NCBI GenBank assembly: GCA_022385805.1 | Contig: MU277696.1 | Span: forward strand, 235,427 to 299,426 | Length of the DNA stretch: 64,000 nucleotides | Direction: 5' to 3' | DNA from: Pilatotrama ljubarskyi | Taxonomy: Eukaryota; Basidiomycota; Agaricomycetes; Polyporales; Polyporaceae | In this document: piece after piece, positions 10,063 to 21,903 of the stretch | Numbering within the stretch: position 1 is the stretch's first letter | Layout of the letters: every line of letters begins with the position of its first letter | Notes under the pieces: model-generated | Databases searched by the model: none | Seen by the model: the letters and a program-made list of their open reading frames with translations, nothing else | Told to the model about the DNA's origin: nothing | Translations under genes and position numbers: made by a program

Positions 10063-11032
10063 ATGACTACCAACCCCTGGGATCAGGCTGAGCACGCCCT
10101 GATTGTGCTCGACTATTCAAAACTGCTGGTCGGGGTCGCTGTTCACGGTGCAGGGTACTTATCCGTCAATTGGGTCAAAGGGCATCTGGACGCAGAGGCC
10201 AAGCTCAAGAGGATGATAACGAATTGGCGATACATCCTCGATACATTAACCGAAGAGGAGAAGGCGGCCATCGAGCAGCAAAAGCCGGGAGCCATACAGG
10301 ACTTGGAAGCCACATTGCAACGGTAACCCCTCCGTCTTATACTGAATCATCGCGACTTACGAGAATAAATCCTATCAGGCTCCAGAACCGCTTGCGTCAT
10401 CTATCCGCCCAGCTGGAATCCACAGCTTATTGGGAGCGCGTCTGGCCATGGAGCGACATCTCCAGGGACATCGGCGACGTGCTCAAAATATTTGACAAGG
10501 CCAATCGTGATTTTACTGTGCGTTCAATCTCCGCCCACTCAGACTATGACATCCAGTCCTCACCCACACGCAGGCAACAACTCGCATCGGGTTGGTTGCA
10601 AACCCAGTCGAAGCTGTGGTGGAAGCCGTGAATGCGATTCCCTCGGAGGTGAACGAAGTTGTCGAGATGACGCCTGTATCTGGTCATGGTTCGTGACGAT
10701 GCAGTGTTCCCTCGACACTTGTCGAACACCCACCACTGACACTGTTACTCGCAGGAAACGCTGCCACGCCGCCGGACCAGACTGGGAGCATGGGCGCCGA
10801 GGCCAACACGACAGCATCGTCGGATCCAGCTCCTCCGGGCCCCGCAGGCTCACCCACAGCACCTCGACAAGACGTATCCTCGACTTATGAATGGGCCGTT
10901 GCGACAACCGCCGGTACGTCATCCAGAATTTTGTTCTTCTGCCAGAGTCGATACTCATGTTCGAGGACAGCGTTATTGCCGGCCGTTCTGCGTGGGAAGC
11001 GGCGTGGCAGGCCCCACGTGTGGCCAGTATGA
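10063..11032 (+). CDS. hypothetical protein with coiled-coil-like helices and Pro/Ser tail
   Basis: Not recognised by family. Start MTTNPWDQAEHAL; after a CG/GTAACC...CAG intron the frame continues LQNRLRHLSAQLEST, and after a GTGCGT...CAG intron as ATTRIGLVANPVEAVVEAVNA. The first 87 residues look helical: a moderately hydrophobic segment LLVGVAVHGAGYLSV, then charged helices. The later part is Pro/Thr/Ser-rich (NAATPPDQTGSMGAE... PAPPGPAGSP). Which donor is used near 10690 and whether an intron is removed after 10912 are uncertain, so the C-terminal 40 codons are tentative; reading on without that last intron the frame stops at 11030-11032. No signal peptide is seen. Confidence 0.55.
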
Positions 11033-11667
11033 GAGGAATCTCGGAACCGCTAGCAGACGGACTTGGAGAGAGTAAGTTGCCCACGCAGACCTGCCTGTAT
11101 TTTCCATCATATTGGGTGTCTGTGGCTTGCCGTACAGTGGATATAATAAAGCTCCGCCTCCTTTCGCATTTCGAAGTATGGTAGAGGCAGGTTCGGCTTC
11201 AAACCGCCGAAGGTCGTGGTCATGGCACTATATCACCCCCACGCGGGAAGGGCAGGCGTTGTGGACAGTGTCGTGACGATGTATCATCAGTCGGAAAGTC
11301 GTTTCAGTCGACCAGTCGCTACTGTACATTGGCACCTGCCTCGTCCTGTCAAGCTAGAAAGGTCCCGCATTCATCCGTGAACAGGGACATGGGCAGTAGC
11401 CTGTATAATCAGTTTCTGTGTCCTACAATAGCTATTTGGTGTAGCGCGACTCTCGTGCGTCTCAGCGTGCTCCTTCACAGAGGCTCGCCTTCTCTCCGCG
11501 ATAGCCTTGCCCACTACCGATACGTTCAGTGCTCTTCGTTCTTCTTTACAATGATATGTACTGCAAGTGCCTACAACTTTCGGGTCCGCCTCACGTCATG
11601 CGGTTACAGCAGCGCATCACGCTATGAGGGAGCTGCCTGCCGTACGGGTTGCAGTGTAGAGTGCTCC
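11033..11667. other. intergenic between convergent genes
   Basis: 3' flanks of the genes at 10063 (+) and 11668 (-). A 119-codon frame on the plus strand shows no domain. Nothing else was recognised. Confidence 0.4.
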
Positions 11668-12771
11668 TTAAGCTTGGGTGGATGGTAACACCCGAATGTA
11701 GACAGTACCATCCTCAGCACCAGAAGCCAGCGTTTGTCCCTCCGGTGCGAAGAGCACCGATGTCACGTTGTCACCGTGCTCATTGTACGTCGTCAGGCAG
11801 CTGCCGTCCGCGGCGTTCCAGAGGCGTGCGGTATTGTCGGACGACGCGGATGCGATGTACCTCCCGTCCGGAGAGAACGTGACCGCATTAACCATGTTGT
11901 CGTGCCCCTGGAGCGCGAGGACCTGCTCGCCAGTCCACGACGCGCAGACCTTGATTGTTGAGTCAGACGAGCTTGACGCGACCCGGGTCCCGTCGGGCGA
12001 GAAGCACACGGACCAAACGGGGCCGGCGTGTTCGTGCAGCTCAACGAGTGGCAAACCCGTCTCCGTGCTCCAGATGAAGCAGCTGCGGTCCTCCGAGCCG
12101 GTGACGATGCGCATGCTGTCGGGCGAGAACGATGCAGAGGTGACTGCGCCCTTGTGGCCCGTGAGCAACCACTTTGGCTCGCCATGCCCGAGAGTCTCGG
12201 CTTCCCACACGCGGCAGCTGGCCTCTGACCCGCCCGTAGCCATCAAGCGCCCGTTCGGGGAGAAGACGATGAAGGTCGGTTCAGGACAGTCCGTACTGAG
12301 CGTTGTGCACTGGAAATTGTCCACGTCCCATGCGACCAACATGTCTCTGGTGGTTCCGCCAATGAGGCTCGAACCGTCCGGCGTGAAGGCGAGCGAATGC
12401 GCGAAGATGTCATTGTTGAGCGCTTGAGGCCCTCGGTCGAGTGCGTCGAGTGCCCAAACGCGGACTGGCTCATAGATGGAGCATGCCGCGAGAAGAGCTC
12501 CGTCAGGAGAGAAAGCGAGTGCCGAAATGGTCTCATCGTACGCCTGCATGTTGCGCCTCACGACGCGCTCGCGCGTGTACCATATGATGATGGACCCGTC
12601 CTCTGAGCCGCTAGCTAGATAGCGACCGTCTGCTGAGTATGCTAGGGCGGTCACGGCCGCTTCGTGGGTTCTCGCGTCGCCTATTGCAAAGGGTGCAGCT
12701 TGCTTGGCGGACGAGAAATCGTCAACCGATTCGCTCGTATCCTCTGGAGAGACGCTCCTTCTCCGGGTCAT
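11668..12771 (-). CDS. WD40-repeat protein (8 repeats)
   Basis: Single-exon gene of 367 residues, unusual in this intron-rich region. After a short Ser-rich N-terminus (MTRRRSVSPEDTSES) it consists almost wholly of eight WD40 repeats, each of the form SPDG..(L/I)A(S/T)GS.D..(I/C).(I/V)W. Examples are YSADGRYLASGSEDGSIIIW (repeat 1), FSPDSMRIVTGSEDRSCFIW (repeat 5) and FSPDGRYIASASSDNTARLW (repeat 7). Eight blades suggest a closed beta-propeller used as a protein-interaction platform. No other domain (no F-box, NACHT or kinase) is attached, so its pathway cannot be told. The repeats resemble the regular WD40s of fungal NLR-type proteins, so a captured repeat block is conceivable (inference). 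It lies about 200 bp downstream of the next gene on the same strand. Confidence 0.88.
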   Translation of the reverse strand: MTRRRSVSPEDTSESVDDFSSAKQAAPFAIGDARTHEAAVTALAYSADGRYLASGSEDGSIIIWYTRERVVRRNMQAYDETISALAFSPDGALLAACSIYEPVRVWALDALDRGPQALNNDIFAHSLAFTPDGSSLIGGTTRDMLVAWDVDNFQCTTLSTDCPEPTFIVFSPNGRLMATGGSEASCRVWEAETLGHGEPKWLLTGHKGAVTSASFSPDSMRIVTGSEDRSCFIWSTETGLPLVELHEHAGPVWSVCFSPDGTRVASSSSDSTIKVCASWTGEQVLALQGHDNMVNAVTFSPDGRYIASASSDNTARLWNAADGSCLTTYNEHGDNVTSVLFAPEGQTLASGAEDGTVYIRVLPSTQA

Positions 12772-12969
12772 AACCTGCTCCGGCTCTGACCACTACGATG
12801 TGAGCGTAGGTGCAGGGGATGTAGCCACTCGTACGTACCTTCTACATCAACATGTTCAGCAAGAGCTGTCTGTTCAGTGGCTGACGTAGCCAACTGCCCC
12901 ATGGGTCGTCTCCGACTGTATGTGATCTCCTCGGACAGAGAACCAACTGTCAAGGCTCTTCAGCAGCTG

Positions 12970-14569
12970 CTAAGCGGTTGGAGACGACAGGGGCTGACCT
13001 CCGTGCTCATCCGTATCGATCTTAGGTCTCAGCTGAGCCAATGCCCCAGCCATGTCATCCGGGAAGTCGTTTTCCTGCTCAATACCAGTCAAGTTATCGC
13101 CGCGCGGACGAAGTTCGCAGAACGGTACCTCAAACAGCGCGTAGAGATCCAGATTTGAAGCGATTGCCGCCTCCGCCTCCGAATGCTGACAAGCCGCTAT
13201 CAGAATGTGCACCTGCATATCGAGGCCACAGGTAGGCATACCTCAAGGATGTAGTCCAAAAGAGGATTTACAGGGTCGTATGACTATGGCTGCTCGTTAA
13301 TACCAGAACGTCTGTACGTCGAACAAATTCTCGCACCTTCGGATAGTCCGGCATGAGCTCGAATTCACTAGACTCATCCCCGGACGAGTCACTTCTATCA
13401 CCCGACTCCACGCCTGGAGGCGCGTCCGTCTCATCCGGGGGGCGCGGGAGCTCATGTGGCCTAGCGCCAGCCTTCATCTTCGACCAGGGCCAGCGTCTTC
13501 GCTTCATCTTGTAATAATTGAAGAATATGCATTGGTCGGCACTGTCCGACAAGGCTTCCGAGCCGCGGTGTGCCGCGGGGGCGGAGAGAGCATGGCCAAG
13601 GGGCGGACCGAGTGGGACACCATGAGACGAATATTCCGTACCGTCGTCGGCTGTTGCAAACGACGACAACGACGCAGAAGAGCCTGATGCGCAGGCCAAG
13701 CCAGTGGACGATGCGGCCTTATCCGTGTATGATATGGACGATGGGGACGTCATTGACTGTGTCATCGAGTGTCTGCGAGCATGCTGCGGTCCCGACCTGT
13801 GCCAGGTGTTCCCCAAGGAAACGTTTGCAATGTGCAAGTTGAGGTCGGCGGAGCCGAGGGAACCGAAATTGCAAGAGATAGTGCCAGAAGCGTCGCGCTG
13901 ACTCTCACGGAAGGCCGCAACGGCCCAACGGCTCGTCTTGGTCACCCCGGAGACGAAGTACAGATCCTCCTGTCTGACGTCGAGACCCAAAGTCTGCGTG
14001 GCGAGCGTGATCCACTTGTCGATATTGGCGCAGATATAGGTTTGGATGTGCCGCCTCGAGTCGATGGATGTTTGCTCCCCGCGGGGGCTGAGCAGCAGCA
14101 TAGCTCCGCTGTCAGACGCGCATTTGAACTTGATAATGCCGCCGGCGCCGATGTCCGTCAGTGGCCTGTTGAGTACGGATATGTCATGAACATAGCTGAG
14201 GCTAGGTTGTCGAATGGATGATTGGACGTACGCGTTCAGAGACAATCCGCCGGACACCTCAATGCTCTTCATATTGCGGCTGAAGAGCATCTGCTGAGTG
14301 ATTGCGTTGGGCCGTTCGTCGATTACAATATTGGGCGGATCGAAAGCCTGATACTGCTCTGGTAAGACGCGATGGGGCTGAGCATCACGCTCTGTCGTCC
14401 TGGTGCGCAAGAGAGGCCTGAATGAACCTCTGCTGAGCCAACCTACGTCTCCAACCTGGATTTGCGATCCACTGCCATCAGATACTGCGTCAGGCATCCA
14501 CAGAGGGTATCCGTAGCCCAAGTGCACGAGTGATTTCGCATAGATGTCCCAAGCAAGATCGGTGGTCAT
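12970..14569 (-). CDS. uncharacterised Agaricomycete-family protein (GYPLW/GDVG type)
   Basis: Four exons: 14569-13337, 13283-13242, 13185-13129 and 13077-12970, all junctions phase 0 with canonical ends. The N-terminal domain (DLAWDIYAKSLVHLGYGYPLW... IQVGDVGWL...) and the mid part (YLVSGVTKTSRWA-like YFVSGVTKTSRWAVAAF; AMLLLSP) match a family I know only as hypothetical proteins widespread in Agaricomycetes. The C-terminus has the usual NPLLDYILE, then EAAIASNLDLYALFE and FPDDM segments, which also confirms the three small exons. In between lies a Ser/Ala-rich linker and a basic patch KMKRRRWPWSK that could be a nuclear targeting signal. Predicted 460 residues or so. An alternative start 26 codons upstream (14647) is open. 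Function unknown; some relatives are fused to signalling modules, which I infer from memory only. Confidence 0.8.
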
Positions 14570-15476
14570 GTCGGTATGGCGTCCGAGGAAACCTGGGAGA
14601 GGAAGATTGAGTAGAATGCTGTGATACAGGACCTGCAGCACTTCCAATTCTTCAGAGAACTTGTGTCGGAATAATGGGGCAGTGTACTACTCCAGTGTCT
14701 CACGAGATTCGTCTTCCATAGCGTGTCTGTGACTGAACCTTGTATCGCATCGGCAGGGCCGCCACGTGCAAGGGAAGTGGTGACACGCTATGCGACCAGC
14801 ACGAGAACGGTATTCAGGCCTCTAATGCTATGCGCACGGGTGTCCAAGAGTCGTTTCAGAGGTCGCCTCAATCAGTGAAGACAGGTGAGAGCGCCTTACG
14901 CTCGTCCGCAAGACTCAGGCGATCCTCAACGATTTTTGAGTACATCAACACGGGACTACCCTCAAATCGCGTCTCATGAGAGGCTCACAAAGAGACTCTG
15001 GATTTTTGGGGGGGCAACGTCAACCTGTGGGCCGGAGGAGGAGGAAGAGGAGGAGGACAAGCATGGAGGCGCCGGAGCGGTTGTACACGGCACCTCGGAG
15101 GCCGGCCCGGCTTCCGTACTAACACCAGCTGGGATTCGGCGAGCGTGCGCTCCTCGGACTTGTTCGACGCATGCACCGTCGCCCACCACGAACCTGCACT
15201 TGCCCAGCATCAGGCTGAACGACCTTCTGCGTTTGCGCGTTCGACAGTCACCAGCACAAGACATACATTCGCTCCACCGTACACTGATGTCTTCATCGGA
15301 CACGCGATTCTTCCTGCAATGTTCTTCGAATCCCTCGCGGACGTGGTGCCACTCCGTTGCACTGTGATGCGGACGCGAGAGGACATACTTTGATACGGTT
15401 TTCTCTCACGTCAGCAGGGAGAAGACGTGTAAATCGTTGCCCTATACAATATCAGACCGTGAATCGCTCTCCTCGC
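14570..15476. other. intergenic, 0.9 kb
   Basis: Promoter region of the gene at 14569 (-) and 3' flank of the F-box gene at 15477. A (GGA)n-rich purine tract sits near 15025-15058. The frames seen here (up to 160 codons) look like chance frames through that low-complexity tract. Confidence 0.4.
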
Positions 15477-17183
15477 TCAGTGCTTAGGATGGCGACTGAC
15501 CTCCAAGACGATGCCGTTCTCCCAAAGATGTGCCATGTACACGACGTCGTGCGGCATCGTGAGGCGCACGGTGCGCACCCGGGTGCGGAGAGTGCACGCA
15601 GCTCCAATTTCGACCCGGGAAGGCCGGTCCATAGCTCGAAGCCCGGGCGACGCAGGACGAACTTGAGGGTCAACTGACTGGGAGCTCTCAGCCGGTTCCG
15701 CGGTATAGGTGCATCTTGCAGCGTAGGCAGAGGCCGCTGATCCGAACTCCAGGATGCGCAGATCGACGTGGCCCCGCACAGTATCGACGTCCATGGCTGT
15801 GATGCTGCGGAGTGCGTACATCGGGTACGGAGCCGGCCCAGTATCCCGATCATCCCAGCATTCAATATACGCCCGGTGGCGCCACTCGTCCCACTTGAAT
15901 AGCGGATCGTGCTGACCACTCTTCACGAGCTGCGCGTATTCTGAGAGTGCGAGTCGAGGAAACGCAATCAAGTAGTGGGCAGAAGACCGGCAATCCTGCT
16001 TGATGACCACAACAATGTCCTCCGCGGCATCGAAATGATAGAATGGCGAGTGAAGGGGGGTACAGGTGGGGCCAATGTATGCGTGGACGTCGTGAATGGA
16101 GGCTTCGTATCCCTTGAGAGCAGGGAGCTCGAGCATGTAGTCAATATCCGGTCTTTCTGCATATGAAAGGACGGATAGTGAGTCATAGCGCACGCCCAGA
16201 AGAGTCCCATCGGCATTGACGAGGGACATATCCACGAAGGTGGACCAATGACTCTGTATTCGTCGTGAGACAGATTGTTGCGTGGCGAGGTGTGAGAAAC
16301 GACGAGGGATTACCTGGTATACCAGTTCACCTGTCTTCCACAGGAAGATCCATACAGCGGAGGCATTGACGCCCGGGCCATGAACCATTACGACAGAGTC
16401 GCACACATCGACCTTCATGCTGTCCATCACACGGAAGTCGGGGTGGCCTATGTTCGCGACGGCGGCTCGGGGATGCGCTTCTCCACTGCGAAGCGACCTG
16501 AAGGACAGCTGGGGCACCCCAAAGGGGGGGTTCTCGCTTGCGAAGGGGACACGTTATCGTATCAGCGATGATGCAGCTGACGATGTTCGACCGGGACTCA
16601 CCGCTTACGCCACAATAAGACCAGGAGGTCCTGGGATGGATCAACCGCGAACCAATCGAGGACACCGTCGATCTTCTCTGGCAATATCCTCCACTGCTCC
16701 TCTTGGTCCCAGAGAGGACCGCGTAGCTGCAGGATCTTGAAATCCTTTTCAAAAGTCTCGTGAACCAACAAACCACTCGGATGGAACCGTCTTAGTTGCC
16801 TGGCAAACCAGGAAGGGAAGCCCATATGGATGTGCCGAGCTTCAGGTGCAAAGGTGAGCTCGCGCCACGCAGTGCCGTAGCGCCGCATTCGCTCGATCTG
16901 CTCTTCAATAGTGATGTCCTTGAATTCTGGCAGGTCGCTCGCGACAGGTCTCTTGAGAACTAGTCCAGTGGCGGCCGTCACGACTCTGCTCTGCAGGAGC
17001 GGGTTCTCGTCTATGATGTCGCGGAGTGCCCGACATACCTTGGGTGTAGATGGGCGTCAGCCACTATGATCGATGCCTGCTGCGAGCACGTCGACGTACC
17101 GCTTTACATGCCGACAACGATTTGTCGTCGAGCCTGTCAAGAATAGCTACGATGGCGTCGGGGACGAGGCTTAGCAGCTGCAT
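15477..17183 (-). CDS. F-box protein with beta-propeller-like C-terminus (copy A)
   Basis: Probable SCF ubiquitin-ligase adaptor. Exon 1 is 17183-17100 and encodes the first half of an F-box, LVPDAIVAILDRLDDKSLSA; a GTACGT...AAG intron follows, and exon 2 from 17038 continues VCRALRDIIDENPLLQSRV. A GTGAGT...CAG intron after LLVLLWRKR joins to SLRSGEAHPRAAVANIG, then one long exon runs to the stop at 15477. The remainder, about 480 residues, has no leucine-rich repeats but short beta-strand-like segments (HVDLRILEFGS, MDRPSRVEIGAA). This is the general plan of a large polypore F-box family whose substrates are unknown. It is adjacent to and on the same strand as a second gene of the same plan (17361-19176), 177 bp away, so the two may be an old tandem duplication. 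Confidence 0.83.
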
Positions 17184-17360
17184 GATGGGGAGGATGAGGC
17201 TGCGTGCGAAACGGCCTCCCTACCAGCTCTCTATATAGCTGATCCTGGGGATGCGGAGTACCTCGCAGGCCCGATTCGGCAGGTCAGGTGAGCGCAGAGT
17301 GTCGCTGCAGAAATCCTCCGGAGCATCGATCCTATCAACACATGCGCCAAGCCACTTATC

Positions 17361-19176
17361 CTAAACGAGATCCAGCACCGCGACCGTCCCATCGCTCGAC
17401 CCTAGCGCGACCCGCCCCCTGTCCTCGTCGTAATCCACCGCCGTCCAGTTGCAATTGTCTCTCGGCTGAACCCATAGCTTCCGCGGGTGCGGCAACAACT
17501 CCGGATGCCGTCTCTGCAGCGGCCCCGCAAACACCGCCGCGCACAGCGACTCGGCCGTTTTCGCGCGATCTGCGGATTCTGCGCGAACTCCGCCAGGTGC
17601 GGCAAGCGGAGTGGGTGGCGCCTCGTCCGGGTGAAGGTGATCCGGGTTGAGGGAATCGAAGACTTGGGCTGCGGACGAGTGCACGTCGAGCCCGGTCAGG
17701 TGTGCAGTGCGCGCGGCGCGAGGCTGGATCCAGAGCGCGGTCCCGCATGGTCCGAGGATGATGTCCGTACAGCGCAGGAAGCCGCGCACGGCCGGCGACG
17801 CGTGTTCTGCGCGAACAGGCGGAAAGATATAAGGTGCCATCGGAGGCACAGAAGCTGTCGCAGATGTCGAGTCTTCTGCTGAGCCACCCGTTGGAGAGTC
17901 GGGCGGCCGAGCATGGTCCGTGAATGCGGGATTGGGGAGGAGCAGGAACTGCTCCAGCTTGTGCACGTCTGAGGCCCACGGATCGTCGCTTTCGGTGCGC
18001 AAAAGGATGGAGAGTGCAGCGCTCTTGATGGAAGCCGAGTCGTCGTCTACACCAAGCAGTGGATCATGCTGCTTGTTGACCGAGACCCCGTCGATCCAGC
18101 CGAACGTGTGGTATTCGAAGGGCTCGTACGTCATGTAAGACTCTTCGGCAGAGAGGAGGTCGGGTTCGGGGAAGAGCTCGACCGAGCGCGCACGGACGAC
18201 AAGAATGCTCTTGTATGCGAAGACGATCTGTAGGCATCGGTTGTACTATACGCGATCATGTGAATAATGATTGCAGCCAGCACACACAGGCCGAGCATAC
18301 CTGGAAACGCTCGTCCATGGGCTGCTGCGAGCCCTTGAGAACCGCAAACGTGTTCTCGCGCCAATTCATTACCACCGTCTCATACGCGTCGTCGCTGAAC
18401 GCGATAAGGTCTCCTTGTAGCGCAATCGGCCTGAAGGAGGTCGCGATATTGCAGATGGACTTGAAGGACGCGTTGCCTGAGCCGCATCCAGTAACGGAGA
18501 GGATTTCGATGCTCCTCTGGCCTCTGGATGCGCCCTCAGCACCAAGAAATGAGGAGCATGCGTGAACGTACGGACCCTCCGGTTTGTACCGCGACGGCAA
18601 GTGTCGCGCCTGAATCGAGGCTTGAGTTAACCACAAAACCGGAGAAAATGGTGCTCTTTGGACACCAGTCCGCGAGCTTGCGAGGCTCAGCGGCACGGGG
18701 CCTCTCTGCGAGGCACCCAACGTCCCAGCAGGAGATCATCGACCAAATCCCCTTGTAAACGGTGACGATGTAGCGACCACCATGCCCAGGGAGAAAGCGT
18801 ACGTGAGACACCCCAGTGCCGGAGCTCGCCTTGAAGTCTAGAGAGCACCGCGGCTGCGCAGCACCTGATAGCCAGAATCTGCCGAGCCGCAAGGCACGCA
18901 GAACGAGCCTTTCCAGTATCGAGGCGTCCGCGTCAACAGCGTCGCGGTGCGGAAACGGATAGCCCTCTCGTAGGACCTGGTCAATGCAGACGTTTTGCCA
19001 CACGATGCGCTGTTTGGATAGCATCTCGAAGCGCCTACACGTCTGTTCTGAGTTAGCATTGGTTGAAAGCGCTACGTTCGTTCGCGTCCCACCTTCCGGA
19101 GACATAAAATAGACGGCGCTGGCAGGAAGGTGAAGATGTGCAGCAGAGTGTCATCGTCGAGCCGATCCAATGTCAT
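17361..19176 (-). CDS. F-box protein with beta-propeller-like C-terminus (copy B)
   Basis: Same design as the neighbour. Exon 1 (19176-19093, 28 codons, the same length as exon 1 of copy A) encodes MTLDRLDDDTLLHIFTFLPA, a classic F-box start. After a GTGGGA...CAG intron exon 2 continues TCRRFEMLSKQRIVWQNV. Later junctions follow QTGG(S), FQ (GTATGC...CAG) and then IVFAYKSILVVRARSVELF. The stop is at 17361. Mid and C-terminal parts include propeller-like strands (GGRYIVTVYKGIW, GRVALGSSDGTVAVLDL, the last being a clear WD-like repeat). The conserved length and phase of exon 1 in both genes support common descent. Substrate unknown. Confidence 0.83.
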
Positions 19177-20468
19177 CTTCGTTTGCCGCGAATGCCTCGG
19201 CGGATGGTATGATATGACTGAGCTTCGGCAAAGCGAGGGACGAGCACAAGGGATCTCTGCTCTTCGTGTGCCTTCCTGGTACCCGCTCGGATCAGAATCT
19301 ACTGACTAGGAACTGATAGGTCAGGGGGTGCAGCAGCTAGGCTCCGTCTCCATGAATCTGTCCACCGTTTGTCGTGCCTGCAGCTGAGGCCAGTTTGTAG
19401 CCGGCTATGCGAGTTTCCCCTTCTGCGCAGGGTGAATTCGATGCCCGAAGAGCAAATACCAGGCGTCGAAAACATACCTGCTCACAACCTGCAATTCAAG
19501 CACTGGTACCCGAACGCGGCGCCTACGATTGCGGTACATAGAAGGCTACAGAGAGAGGCGCCCGTGGATGAGTCCGTGCGTGGGAATTTCCTGACGAGAG
19601 GGTATATAAACGGTTCTCCAGCGTTTGCATTCCCCAGACGATTCTTCCACGATCATAAACGCCTATGACGAGAACTCTAGCAGCGAGATGAGCACGACGG
19701 TCGTAAGACCGTCGGCGTTGACATCGCTCGTTCGGCTTCACACCTTGTTACGTTCAAAGGGACGAGCCAGTTCGAAAGCTGACGGCGTCTTATCTTCGTC
19801 GGGATCGTCTTGTCTTATGCACGCCTGCTGCGCTGGTATATTGTACCATACACTGCTGTATTCTTGCAATGTGATCTCGACCCATTGTGCTTCCATGCAT
19901 CCTACTACGTCTGTCATCTGCGCTGACGTCTCAACTAATCGTACTCGGGATCCAGCTGCAGTAGGCTGCACTTTCGTCGAAGTTCATCTGGGAGGAGCTC
20001 GGTCGCCCAGTCAGTACGTGTCCTCTATGCAGCGCGGCTGCACACACGACTCCCTGGCTTCAGCTTGCACTCAGCGTGCCAGGCCAAAGCACAGATTGTG
20101 GAAATGGATAATATCTCTATGTCCCAGGCGAAGGTGAGCGCGCGTGTCCCTGTCCGCCATGCCATTGCCAACCGCATCGTGCTTTGCTGTGCATGACCGG
20201 GCAATTATTGGGAGAACGGTATTCCTGCTGCGACGCCTTCCCCCTCGTTCCCGTGTACTCGAGTAGAGGGCGGCTTCTTAGTGGGCCCTTCTTCATCCTT
20301 GCCAGTGCCGCCGAATCACGACTGAACCCTGTCGAGCCGATCCGCCCGAGGCATTTTCGTTGCACCATGGGGACGAATTGCCACGGTGCATTCAATGGGC
20401 ATAATGACATCTGAGCTCTCACCTCGTGGTGCGTCAAGGCGTGTCGCGTAGAGAGGGACGCTTTGTAT
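19177..20468. other. intergenic, 1.3 kb, possible unrecognised small gene
   Basis: Divergent promoter region between the F-box gene (-) and the CFEM-like pair (+). A good TATA box, GGGTATATAAACGG, lies at about 19600 pointing right, with an ATG at 19664 and another at 19688, so a small gene may start there. No exon set with a recognisable product could be built. Confidence 0.35.
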
Positions 20469-20493
20469 GATCGCTATCGCGATCCGGCGCTAA
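20469..20493 (+). promoter_or_regulatory. conserved upstream element, copy 1
   Basis: The 25-bp sequence starting GATCGCTATCGCGATCC recurs with one change at 21649-21673, at the equivalent place upstream of the paralogous gene. It lies 188 bp before the start codon of the first CFEM-like gene. A second shared block (GGACCCGC...CTATGG, about 20570-20605) follows. The TCGCGA core is palindromic. A shared transcription-factor site is inferred. Confidence 0.55.
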
Positions 20494-20680
20494 CGTGCAG
20501 TAGGCCCTCAGCTTCTTCCTCCAACGATTGGATGTGGCCGGTCCGCATCCGCTGCTCAGGCGTCGGACCCGCTAGGCAACAATTTGGGTGCTCCAACCGC
20601 TATGGAACATACCTGACGGACTCATCTGGTCGAGCCAACGTCTCCTCGCTCTCGACCACTTCATCTCACAGAACACTCAT

Positions 20681-21370
20681 ATGTTTCATCGCATCTCGCG
20701 CAGCGTGTTTCTCCTCGCAATCGTCTTCGCAATCGCCTTCACGGCCGCTCTGCCGACGGACACCACACAGCTTGCACTGCTTACTACTCTGGACGAACTT
20801 GTAGCGGAGTGCATCGACCAATCTGGAGACATGACATCCGCGCTCGTGGAGCGCCTGCACTCCTGCCTTCCGTACGTCTGCCTACCCCCTTCGCCTGCAC
20901 CCACGACTGTGAGGCTGGCGCACTCACGCGTCTTCGCTACTACAGCGGTGACACTCGCTGCACTTGCTTGGCGGCCATCTACGACGACCGGGATTGTAAA
21001 GCCTCTCGCTGCGCTTCCGTGAGATGCCGTCTGCCCGAAGAGGCGCTTCCGCTGATGGCACTGGCGATCTTCCTCCCGAAATGCGCTGCATACGCCGGGC
21101 CCAATGCAGGTGAGCCCGTCTCTCATGTCGGTCGCTTCTCCACCCGGCGAGCGGCCTTCGTGGCCGGCTGGCATGGCGTAGGCGATATACCGCTGCGCGT
21201 CTTGGTTACGTAAGATCGCAACAGAGCAGGTCCTGAGTATAATCTCAGCATCCCTGCCTGCGCGGTCGGACAGTACGCATCGGGGACGGACCTGCGATAC
21301 AGTACCTGCCAGCGGAAGATGCGAGCGCTCTTTCTCACCCCCGGATATCCCACACCCACCCGCGGAGTGA
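20681..21370 (+). CDS. CFEM-like small secreted cysteine-rich protein 1
   Basis: Secreted 158-residue protein. Exons 20681-20871, 20946-21109 and 21249-21370; all three are in frame with canonical introns. The signal peptide is clear: MFHRISRSVFLLAIVFAIAF ending near TAALP. The body carries the spacing of a divergent CFEM domain (eight-cysteine fungal extracellular domain): C, HSC, RCTC, DC, RC with RCRLP, and PKC. One early cysteine of the pattern is missing compared with its neighbour (Asp/Ser-rich CIDQSGDM instead of CTARC). The C-terminal exon adds TCDTVPASGRCERSF, a further cysteine pair, and no GPI-type hydrophobic end. CFEM proteins bind haem or act at host or cell surfaces in other fungi; which applies here is unknown. 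Its paralog lies 534 bp downstream. Confidence 0.75.
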
Positions 21371-21648
21371 TGTCGTCACTCCGCGAGGAGATGTCAGTCC
21401 GAATCGTTCACCACATACATGTCCCCTCGTCCAGATTATAATTGAGCCTAGCTCATTCTGAAAGTACCTCGGCTAGGACGCCATGTACAGCAATTCAAGA
21501 GGTCATGTCTGGGTGATTTCGCAAGTCTAACCGCCCCTGTGCTTCGGCGCCCATTATCCCTATATATTTCAGGATTCTCGGCGAGGGTCGGCGGTAGGCG
21601 AGGATCCTGCAGTCCGACGAGTACGACGGCGGGGGAGACGCTTCGTTC
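21371..21648. other. spacer between CFEM-like paralogs
   Basis: 3' flank of the first paralog, running into the promoter of the second. Nothing recognisable apart from a TATA-like TATATAT near 21560. Confidence 0.35.
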
Positions 21649-21673
21649 GATCGCTATCGCGATCCAGCGCTAA
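21649..21673 (+). promoter_or_regulatory. conserved upstream element, copy 2
   Basis: Second copy of the 25-bp element GATCGCTATCGCGATCC..., 231 bp before the start codon of the second CFEM-like gene. The promoter also shares the later block GGACCCGC...GGCTATGG (about 21764-21805) with the first paralog. A TATA-like ACATAAAAG is at about 21830. Confidence 0.55.
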
Positions 21674-21903
21674 GCTAATGCTTGCGCTTCTCCTCCCCCC
21701 CACTGCCACCGATTGATCGCACCTGGGTCCGCCTCCCTTTAAACATATCCGCTGCTTCCACGCCGGACCCGCGGGGCTACAATCCAGGTTCTCCGACGGC
21801 TATGGACACATCGCCATTCCGCGATGAGACATAAAAGCTGAAGAATCCACGGTGGAACATCAGCCTCAACTTTCCCACACCCCACTCAGAAAGCTCACTA
21901 AAT

